Part shown: positions 34,008 through 39,413 of the stretch, one piece after another
Numbering within the stretch: position 1 is the stretch's first letter
Layout: every line of letters begins with the position of its first letter
From: Comamonadaceae bacterium
Lineage (GTDB): Bacteria > Pseudomonadota > Gammaproteobacteria > Burkholderiales > Burkholderiaceae_C
Reading direction: 5' to 3'
DNA length: 39,413 nt
NCBI GenBank assembly: GCA_947372745.1
Contig: CANBUY010000021.1
Coordinates: forward strand, 1-39,413
Made by a program: the position numbers and the translations under genes
Notes under the pieces: model-generated
The model's database searches: none
What the model was told of the DNA's origin: nothing
What the model saw: the letters and a program-made list of their open reading frames with translations, nothing else

Positions 34008-34430
34008 TTAGAACACATTGGGCTGGTGAACTTCGATGCAATGGCCATCTGGGTCGTAAAGGAACACTTGGTGCCAACCAGGGATCGCCCAGCATCCGTA
34101 GTCTGAATAGCGAATGCCCATCGCATCGCACTTACGCATAAAGCCCTGTATGTCGTCGGTACGGAAGCAAAAGTGACCATGCCCCATGGGGTTGACGAAC
34201 TTCTTCATTTTGAAGCCAGTTTCCAGATCACGTTCCGACCAATGGAACTCAATGTCGCCATCGGTCAAGAAATCAACTTTGCCTGTATACGCACGATCGT
34301 CACGCTCTCGGCTAATCACGGTATGTTCGTTATCCGTAATCGTTCCAAGCTCAAACAGTGTTTTGTAGAACTTGGTCAATCTGGGCAAGTTGTCTGAGCA
34401 AATATTCATGTGGTGAAACTTGAATTCCAT
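34008..34430 (-). CDS. VOC-family metalloprotein (glyoxalase/dioxygenase fold)
   Basis: 140 residues forming two beta-alpha-beta3 modules. The likely metal ligands are H7, E61, H86 and E133 (HHMNI, DIEFHW, GHGHFCF, DGHCIEVHQP), the His/Glu/His/Glu set seen in glyoxalase I and methylmalonyl-CoA epimerase rather than the two-His-one-Glu set of extradiol dioxygenases. It is the first gene of the minus-strand TRAP operon, 34 bases before dctP. The reaction is unknown; an isomerase, epimerase or lyase acting on the imported acid or its CoA ester is plausible. Confidence 0.8.
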   Translation of the reverse strand: MEFKFHHMNICSDNLPRLTKFYKTLFELGTITDNEHTVISRERDDRAYTGKVDFLTDGDIEFHWSERDLETGFKMKKFVNPMGHGHFCFRTDDIQGFMRKCDAMGIRYSDYGCWAIPGWHQVFLYDPDGHCIEVHQPNVF

Positions 34431-34660
34431 AGCGCTTTCTTTCGGTTAGGTTACGAACCCTCGATGACCGAGGCCATGCGAGGCAGCTCCAAATAATTGA
34501 GCTGGGAGCTTTACTTCGCCCGGATCTGTACGATACATGTATTTACATATGAAGTAAATAATTCGCCAATGAATTTTGATCGGGGTTTTCCCTAATCTTT
34601 CACGCATTTTTTAGCCTTAAACTAGAATAATTAATTACCAATGAATAAAATAATTCATAC
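34431..34660. promoter_or_regulatory. Divergent control region between the VOC/TRAP operon and the hydratase operon
   Basis: 230 A/T-rich bases with several short inverted repeats: CCTCG/CGAGG (34459-34473), CAGCTC/GAGCTG (34484-34504), ATACATGTAT (34533-34542) and ATTTAC/GTAAAT (34541-34559). The shared TTAGGGAAA motif (34579-34595) and an ATGAAT/ATTCAT repeat next to the hydratase start (34641-34666) are listed separately. Both operons must be transcribed outward from here. No -35/-10 pair could be fixed with confidence. Confidence 0.6.
34579..34595 (-). promoter_or_regulatory. TTAGGGAAA-CCCGAT motif, copy 2 (upstream of VOC/TRAP operon)
   Basis: On the minus strand it reads TTAGGGAAAACCCCGAT, one base longer than copy 1 at 27821-27836. 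About 150 bases before the VOC start and 65 before the hydratase start. Confidence 0.5.
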
Positions 34661-34666
34661 ATGAAT
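34641..34666. promoter_or_regulatory. Overlapping ATGAAT/ATTCAT inverted repeats at the hydratase start
   Basis: ATGAAT (34641-34646), ATTCAT (34653-34658) and ATGAAT (34661-34666) form two overlapping palindromes, with the last ATG being the start codon. Bound regulator would cover the ribosome/promoter zone. A related word (TCATACAGGTGAAT) lies upstream of the iclR-type gene at 37606-37619. Confidence 0.4.
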
Positions 34667-35527
34667 CAATTAAATGAAGAGCATTTAGCGCTGGCAACCA
34701 TCCCGGAAGCCACCCTTCGCAAGGAAATCTGCAGTATTAGCGCGGCGCGAAGAGTCGCGGCAATGCTTGATCTGAATCCTGATGAGATCGTTGAAGGCGC
34801 ACCGCTTCCACGCGGCTGGCAATTTATTTTGTTGGGGGCTGATACGAAACGATCGCTACTTCGTGCGGATGGTTTTCCAGGGCTTGGGGTGTCTATGCCA
34901 GACCTGGGGCTTCCGCGACTCATGCTCGGGAGCAGGTCTGTTGCATATAAGGAGGACATACCTATTGGTGCCTCAGTCAGTCGCCATAGCTTCATCCAAA
35001 GCCTTAAACAAAAATCAACGAAGTCGGGACCCATGGTCGTTGCCACAATTCAACATGAATTAAGGCTTGACAGTGAAGCCCCGCCTGCCCTGATTGAAAC
35101 GCAAACGTACTTGCTACTGCCAGCGACCAAAGGCGCTTCGTTATTAACCGAAGCGAGTATCCCGCCCATCGTGACAGGGGATCTGGTGAAGACGGTGGTG
35201 CCGAATGAAACTCTCCTGTTTCACTACTCAGCGCTTGGGTTCAACTCACACAAAATTCACCTTGATAGAACCTATGCCCGCAATGTGGAAGGTTTTCCGG
35301 ACTTGGTTGTGAATGGTGGTCTTTCAACCTTGCTACTTACTGATTTTTTTCGCCAGAAAACTGGCGCAACACTTTCTTCATTCAAGGCGCGTCACTTGGC
35401 GCCCTTGTACTGTGGAAGTCCCATCACGATGGTCGTCAAAAAAATTGAGTCAAAGTGGCAACTCCAAGCTTATGACAACCGTTCAACCCTTGCCGTCGAT
35501 ATAGAGGTAGAAACCCATGAGCTTTAG
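34661..35527 (+). CDS. Hotdog-fold hydratase, HTD2/mesaconyl-C4-CoA hydratase-like
   Basis: 288 residues. A degenerate N-terminal hotdog (LPRGWQFILLGADTKRSLLRADGFPG, GLPRLMLGSRS) and a C-terminal hotdog with the active-site segment SALGFNSHKIHLDRTYARNVEGFPDLVVNGG (N195, H197, H200) match the COG3777 type. Relatives add water to the double bond of CoA esters such as mesaconyl-C4-CoA or itaconyl-CoA, or act on acyl-ACP. It overlaps the CoA-transferase gene by 11 bases, so hydration of the CoA ester made by that enzyme is likely. No Shine-Dalgarno sequence is visible before the ATG. Confidence 0.8.
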   Translation: MNQLNEEHLALATIPEATLRKEICSISAARRVAAMLDLNPDEIVEGAPLPRGWQFILLGADTKRSLLRADGFPGLGVSMPDLGLPRLMLGSRSVAYKEDIPIGASVSRHSFIQSLKQKSTKSGPMVVATIQHELRLDSEAPPALIETQTYLLLPATKGASLLTEASIPPIVTGDLVKTVVPNETLLFHYSALGFNSHKIHLDRTYARNVEGFPDLVVNGGLSTLLLTDFFRQKTGATLSSFKARHLAPLYCGSPITMVVKKIESKWQLQAYDNRSTLAVDIEVETHEL

Positions 35528-36716
35528 TCCTTTAAAAGGCATTCGAGTCCTTGACCTCACCAGCGTGGTCGTTGGCCCGGTCTGCACTTGGCGATTAGGA
35601 CAATATGGCGCTGAAATAATCAAGGTTGAAAACCCTGAAGGTGACTTGATGCGCGAACTTGGTGGCGGTTCACCCACGGGACAGCATTCAGGTACCTACC
35701 TTCACCTCAATCGTGGCAAACGCAACATCTGCCTCGATCTTAAAAAATCAGATGCCACCCAAGTGATGGATCGATTAATTGAATCGGCTGACGTTATCGT
35801 TGCAAACATGCGTCCGCAAGCCTTAAAAAAACTTGGCTTGGATTCTGAGACTATACGGGGTCGTTATCCAGACAAGATTTACTGTTTGATCACGGGCTAC
35901 GGCACCGACGGACCTTACGCCGGTCAACCCACCTACGACAGTGTTGTTCAAGGTGCAACAGGGATGGCCGGACTATTCCTTCGGCGTGATGGAAGTCCAA
36001 ACTATGTGCCCATGCTCATCTGCGACCATGTCGCAGGTGAAATAGCTGCAGGCGCTATTCTTGCGGCCATTGTTGAACGAAAGGTGAATGGAAATGGCAG
36101 CACCATTGAAGTCCCGATGTTCGAAACAATGGCGGCCTTTGTCCTGCAAGAACATCTAGCGCAACATAGCTTCGATCCTCCTGTTGGACCACCCGGAGAT
36201 CTTCGCTTACTAAGTCCTCACAACAAGCCCGTAAAAACATCAGATGGTTGGATTTCGTTCACCATGAACACTGATACGCAGGTTCGTGCGTTCCTACGTG
36301 TCACAGGCAGAGAGGCCTTAATTGATGACGCACGATTTAACTCTGTATCAGCCCGAGCGAAAAACGTTACAGAATGGTTTGAAGTCCGGGGAACGCCTCT
36401 GACGGGTATGACAACTGAAGAATGGCTTGAATTATTACAAAAAGCCGATATCGCAGCCCAACCCTGCCACACACTTGAAACGCTTCCGCATGACAAGCAC
36501 CTCACAGCGGTTGGTTTAATACAGCACGAACAACACCCGACAGAAGGGAAAACGGCTGCCATTCGAGCGTCTATCAAATTCAACGACGCCTACCTTCACT
36601 TGCGCGAATCTTCACAACCTAAAGGCTGGGAAACCAAGCAGTTGCTTCAAGAGATGGGCTACGAGAAAAGCGAAGTTGCTGCTCTGCTGGCCACCGGATC
36701 GGCGATTTCTGCCTGA
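35517..36716 (+). CDS. CaiB/BaiF (class III) CoA-transferase
   Basis: 399 residues. Typical blocks: LKGIRVLDLTSVVVGPVCTWRLGQYGAEIIKVENPEGD, LNRGKRNICLDLK, ADVIVANMRPQALKKLGLD, ITGYGTDGPYAGQPTYDSVVQGATGMAG, and the probable catalytic aspartate D170 in CDHVAGE. Class III enzymes move CoA between carboxylic acids (formyl/oxalyl, succinyl/mesaconyl, succinyl/itaconate). The start lies inside the hydratase gene with GAGG a few bases upstream. Together with the hydratase and the TRAP importer it suggests activation of an imported unsaturated or hydroxylated acid. Confidence 0.92.
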   Translation: MSFSPLKGIRVLDLTSVVVGPVCTWRLGQYGAEIIKVENPEGDLMRELGGGSPTGQHSGTYLHLNRGKRNICLDLKKSDATQVMDRLIESADVIVANMRPQALKKLGLDSETIRGRYPDKIYCLITGYGTDGPYAGQPTYDSVVQGATGMAGLFLRRDGSPNYVPMLICDHVAGEIAAGAILAAIVERKVNGNGSTIEVPMFETMAAFVLQEHLAQHSFDPPVGPPGDLRLLSPHNKPVKTSDGWISFTMNTDTQVRAFLRVTGREALIDDARFNSVSARAKNVTEWFEVRGTPLTGMTTEEWLELLQKADIAAQPCHTLETLPHDKHLTAVGLIQHEQHPTEGKTAAIRASIKFNDAYLHLRESSQPKGWETKQLLQEMGYEKSEVAALLATGSAISA

Positions 36717-36743
36717 ACCAGAGTTTGAGTTTTAGCGTCTAAT

Positions 36744-37562
36744 TTAGGAAGGCAAGCTACGTTTTACAGTGCCACCTATTTTTTCAGAGAGTGTTCGTGC
36801 TGACGCGCCAAGGGCGGCTGTTACTTCAGGAATCGATTTACGTTGGTTCTCGTCAATCCGCTCGGAATAAGGAACGGTCAGGGCTGCAAGCGCACGTCCT
36901 TGCGTATCCAAAATAGGAAAGCTCACTGCGTAGAGTCCTCGAACTTGCACACTGGGACTTGATTCGAAGCCAATCTTCCGAATGACATCAAGAATGGGGC
37001 TGACTTGAGGATCTGCCTGAACTGGGCGCCGCTGAATTGACTCTTCTATCCATAATTTAGTGGTTTCAGAACTTTGAAACGCCAAAAGTACACGACCTGA
37101 TGCTGAGATCAAAACATCAAGTTCCGAACCTGCACGCACGCTAAACCCCATTCCGCTTGGCGCATCAACCTTCGCTAGAACCAATTGCTTGCCTTGCGAA
37201 TAAACGGTAAGGTGGCAGGATTGGTCAAGTTCTTTGGCCAATCTTTGCATGACGGGCATGGCCTCAAAAAGCAATCGATGGGTTGGCGGATTGATGTGCG
37301 AAAGTTCAAATAATTTAGTGGTAATCGTGTAAGAGCTTTCATCGACTTGAGAAACGTAATTTCTGTCAACAAGGCAGCTCACCATACGGTAAATTTCACC
37401 TACACTGCGCCCGAGCTGCTTGGCAATCTCTTTTTGCGAGAGCGCACCTTCGCTCTTGCAGAGCATTTCGAGAATGTCCAAACCCTTCTCAAGTGCCGGG
37501 GCTGCGTAAATGCGCCGCTCCGCTTCAGCTTTGCCAACAGTCACCTTCGATTCATCACTCAT
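36744..37562 (-). CDS. IclR-family transcriptional regulator
   Basis: 272 residues. An N-terminal winged HTH (about 25-85; GALSQKEIAKQLGRSVGEIYRMVSCLVDRNYV) and a GAF-like effector domain (about 100-260; SCHLTVYSQGKQLVLAKVDAPSGMGFSVRAGSELDVLISASGRVLLAF, RGLYAVSFPILDTQGRALAALTVPY). IclR proteins often control adjacent catabolic genes and bind short palindromes. It converges on the CoA-transferase gene (27 bases apart). It most likely controls the hydratase/CoA-transferase operon and perhaps the TRAP operon. Confidence 0.9.
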   Translation of the reverse strand: MSDESKVTVGKAEAERRIYAAPALEKGLDILEMLCKSEGALSQKEIAKQLGRSVGEIYRMVSCLVDRNYVSQVDESSYTITTKLFELSHINPPTHRLLFEAMPVMQRLAKELDQSCHLTVYSQGKQLVLAKVDAPSGMGFSVRAGSELDVLISASGRVLLAFQSSETTKLWIEESIQRRPVQADPQVSPILDVIRKIGFESSPSVQVRGLYAVSFPILDTQGRALAALTVPYSERIDENQRKSIPEVTAALGASARTLSEKIGGTVKRSLPS

Positions 37563-37651
37563 TCAAACCCGATCGAGCGTAGTTACATTTACGCATACAA
37601 GTTGATCATACAGGTGAATAATGAATTTTAAATATGAATATCAATTCCACC

Positions 37652-37668
37652 CATTTCCATTGGAAATG
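37652..37668. promoter_or_regulatory. Perfect palindrome CATTTCCA-T-TGGAAATG upstream of the iclR-type gene
   Basis: Eight-base arms with a one-base centre, about 90 bases before the IclR start codon and 67 bases after the ruvB stop. Candidate operator, for autoregulation or for another regulator; no T-run on either side, so not a terminator. Confidence 0.5.
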
Positions 37669-37734
37669 TACTAAGCACGATAGTTGCCGCTTCATCGAAA
37701 TGCTTGATTTCAATCAGGTTCATCAGTCCAAACC

Positions 37735-38793
37735 TTAATCCCCTGCGCTATCGCCCTCGCGACGGGGAGGCGTTACGCCCAAGTGCAGATAAGCCGCATG
37801 GGTGGCGATGCGGCCACGGGGGGTGCGTTGCAGGTAGCCTTGCTGAATGAGGTAGGGCTCAATCACGTCTTCGATGGTTTCGCGCTCTTCACCAATGCTG
37901 GCCGCGATGTTGTCCAGGCCAACAGGGCCGCCGTCAAAGCGGTGGATCACGGCTTCGAGCAGTTTGCGGTCCATCAGGTCGAACCCTTTAGGGTCAACAT
38001 CAAGCATGACCAGAGCGCTGTTGGCAATATCGAGTGTGATTTTGCCTGCGCCTTTCACATCCGCATAATCACGCACCCGACGCAGCAGCCGGTTGGCAAT
38101 GCGGGGGGTGCCGCGTGAGCGTCGGGCAATCTCGTAGCCGCCGCGCTCGTCAGTGGGTACTTTGAGCAGGCCGGCACTGCGGCGCACAATCAAAGCCAGT
38201 TCGTCATCGGTGTAAAACTCCAGCCGCGCCACAATGCCAAATCGGTCGCGCAGCGGGTTGGTCAGCATCCCGGCGCGGGTGGTGGCACCCACCAGCGTGA
38301 AGGGCTGCAAATCGAGCTTGATGGAGCGCGCTGCGGGGCCTTCGCCGATCATGATGTCAATTTTGTAGTCTTCCAGAGCGGGGTACAAAATTTCTTCCAC
38401 CACGGGGCTCAGGCGGTGAATTTCGTCAATAAACAGGACGTCGTTTTTTTCCAGGTTGGTCAGCAACGCAGCCAAATCTTTGGGCTTTTCAAGCACCGGG
38501 CCGCTCGTTTGGCGCAGGTTAACGCCCAACTCATGCGCAATGATGTGGCTCAGCGTCGTCTTGCCAAGGCCGGGCGGACCAAACAGCAGCACATGGTCAA
38601 GCGCTTCGTCGCGCATTTTGGCGGCGCTGATAAAAATCTCCAACTGCTCACGTACCTTGGCTTGTCCCACGTACTCGTCGAGCAGCTTGGGGCGCAGGGC
38701 GCGCTCAATGGCCTCCTCAACCGGCGAGGCCGGTGCGGCGGACACCACGCGCTTGGAAGGTGCGGGGGCAAAGTTATCGGTCTGAATACTCAC
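37735..38793 (-). CDS. ruvB: Holliday junction branch migration DNA helicase RuvB
   Basis: 352 residues. Walker A GPPGLGKT (72-79), Walker B FIDEIHRL (121-128), sensor 1 region LVGATTRAG, and the C-terminal winged domain ([40 protein letters not shown]). The [11 protein letters not shown] start is the RuvB hallmark. RuvB forms the hexameric motor that drives branch migration with RuvA and RuvC, neither of which is in the window. Length agrees with other betaproteobacterial proteins. Confidence 0.97.
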   Translation of the reverse strand: MSIQTDNFAPAPSKRVVSAAPASPVEEAIERALRPKLLDEYVGQAKVREQLEIFISAAKMRDEALDHVLLFGPPGLGKTTLSHIIAHELGVNLRQTSGPVLEKPKDLAALLTNLEKNDVLFIDEIHRLSPVVEEILYPALEDYKIDIMIGEGPAARSIKLDLQPFTLVGATTRAGMLTNPLRDRFGIVARLEFYTDDELALIVRRSAGLLKVPTDERGGYEIARRSRGTPRIANRLLRRVRDYADVKGAGKITLDIANSALVMLDVDPKGFDLMDRKLLEAVIHRFDGGPVGLDNIAASIGEERETIEDVIEPYLIQQGYLQRTPRGRIATHAAYLHLGVTPPRREGDSAGD

Positions 38794-38848
38794 AGAGGTT
38801 GGCCGTTTGGGAATGGGCCTTGACTATAGCTTGCGCTAGCGCCCAACT

Positions 38849-39413
38849 TCAGAACGCGTCTTCCGGCATGTCGGCGCAGGTCGGGTCGCGCCGTGACACC
38901 ACCCCAAGCCAGGCGCCTATTTTGGGCAATTCATAATGATAGAAATAGCTTGCAGCCCTTATGCGACCAGCATGAGCAGCTACTGATTGCGTAGCATCTT
39001 GGCGCAAGGTTGCCAGTGCCACATCCAGCCACATCCAGGCCAGCACGGTGTGGCCAAAGGCCTGCAGATAGGGCACGGCGTTGGCAAGGGCCTCGGTGGG
39101 TTGCTCAGTGGCCCAAGCTGCTTGAGTAGCCTGGCTGACGTCTTGCAAGGCCTGCAACAAAGCTTGTGCATAGCCCGCAAGCGCAGGCACGGCCTTGGCC
39201 TGCGCCGCCGTCTCATGCATGCGCGAAGCGAGCAAGGCCAGCCCTCGGCCGCCTTCCATGCGGACTTTGCGGCCTAACAAGTCGGCAGCCTGAATGCCGT
39301 GGGTGCCTTCGTGAATCATGTTCAGGCGGTTGTCGCGCCAGTATTGCTCCACGGGACAATCTCGAGTGTAGCCATAGCCGCCATGCACCTGAATGGCCAG
39401 TGAGTTGGCCTCC
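38849..39413 (-). CDS. Acyl-CoA dehydrogenase, C-terminal part (5' end outside window)
   Basis: The frame is open to the right edge. About 188 codons remain. The visible start EANSLAIQVHGGYGYTRD is the family's C-terminal flavin-contact motif, followed by QYWRDNRLNMIHEGTHGIQAADLLGRKV. The remaining roughly 130 residues form an extra helical C-terminal domain as in the 600-residue type of acyl-CoA dehydrogenases (PF12806-like). The enzyme oxidises acyl-CoA to enoyl-CoA with FAD. A dispersed repeat (38935-38993) is translated in the tail. It lies 55 bases upstream of ruvB on the same strand. Confidence 0.9.
   Translation of the reverse strand, partial: EANSLAIQVHGGYGYTRDCPVEQYWRDNRLNMIHEGTHGIQAADLLGRKVRMEGGRGLALLASRMHETAAQAKAVPALAGYAQALLQALQDVSQATQAAWATEQPTEALANAVPYLQAFGHTVLAWMWLDVALATLRQDATQSVAAHAGRIRAASYFYHYELPKIGAWLGVVSRRDPTCADMPEDAF
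38935..38993 (-). repeat. Dispersed AGTAGCTGCT-type repeat, copy D, inside the acyl-CoA dehydrogenase gene
   Basis: On the minus strand it reads CAATCAGTAGCTGCT ... AAGGGCTGCAAGCTATTTC. It shares the left half with copies A and B and the right half with copy C. Read in frame near the protein's C-terminus (VAAHAGRIRAASYFYHYE segment). Confidence 0.55.

Noticed and set aside
33974-34180. N-terminal extension of DctP by 69 codons
   Set aside because: It would overlap the VOC gene and put the leader peptide in the middle; ATG 33973 has a good ribosome site and a normal leader.
36040-36085. AAATAGCTGCAGGCGCTATT inside the CoA-transferase gene as a fifth copy of the dispersed repeat
   Set aside because: The encoded EIAAGAILAAIVER is the conserved CaiB family segment, so the likeness is due to codons for alanine and isoleucine.
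1-39413. tRNA, rRNA, CRISPR arrays, intact insertion sequences and phage genes
   Set aside because: Looked for by gene content and repeat pattern; nothing with the expected structure was seen. Small RNAs cannot be excluded by eye.

Overview
The window looks like a chromosomal segment of a Comamonadaceae-type betaproteobacterium (Rhodoferax/Polaromonas/Acidovorax relatives). The evidence is the gene content and protein sequences, plus short dispersed repeats of the AATAGCTGCT...GGGCT type and GTCATTCCCGCGCAGGC type, which I recall as common in that family. No search could be run, so the taxon is an inference. Gene density is high and no gap between genes exceeds about 230 bases. I see no tRNA, rRNA, CRISPR array or intact insertion sequence.

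Layout. (1) 1-4951, plus strand: 3' part of a soluble lytic transglycosylase, a glutathione S-transferase, cca, and an overlapping TctD/TctE-like two-component pair. (2) 5070-10844, minus strand: a sugar module. A type-II phosphomannose-isomerase-like cupin and a ROK kinase precede a binding protein, two permeases and a UgpC/MalK-type ATPase. (3) 10921-15565: housekeeping genes. trxC, a DUF2905 protein and a MidA-like methyltransferase are on the minus strand; folM-like, folB, ttcA and a histidine phosphatase are on the plus strand, ending in a clear terminator. (4) 15645-20240, plus strand: a flavin amine oxidase, a sterol-desaturase-family membrane protein and an OsmC-YcaO fusion. (5) 20266-27705: an aromatic catabolic block. 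A NahR/NagR-like LysR gene is divergent from reductase-alpha-beta-ferredoxin genes in the order of the nag salicylate 5-hydroxylase genes. It is followed by a NahF-like salicylaldehyde dehydrogenase and a GMC alcohol oxidoreductase with a Tat-like leader. (6) 27914-37562: a more A/T-rich catabolic block. It has an AcoR-like regulator without the AAA+ domain, an SDR, an epimerase/reductase, a fused DctQM TRAP permease, DctP and a VOC metalloenzyme on the minus strand. Divergent from these are a hotdog hydratase and a CaiB/BaiF CoA-transferase, with an IclR regulator convergent to them. (7) 37735-39413, minus strand: ruvB and the C-terminal part of an acyl-CoA dehydrogenase.

How the genes may work together. 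Block 5 can be read as aryl alcohol -> aldehyde -> salicylate -> gentisate, but no gentisate ring-cleavage gene lies in the window. Block 6 looks like an uptake-and-CoA-activation pathway for an unidentified organic acid: TRAP import, CoA transfer, hydration, oxidoreduction. Blocks 5 and 6 share a near-palindromic motif (TTAGGGAAA-CCCGAT) upstream of the GMC gene and upstream of the VOC/TRAP operon, which hints at common control. Block 6 with its candidate operators is the best candidate here for something undescribed.
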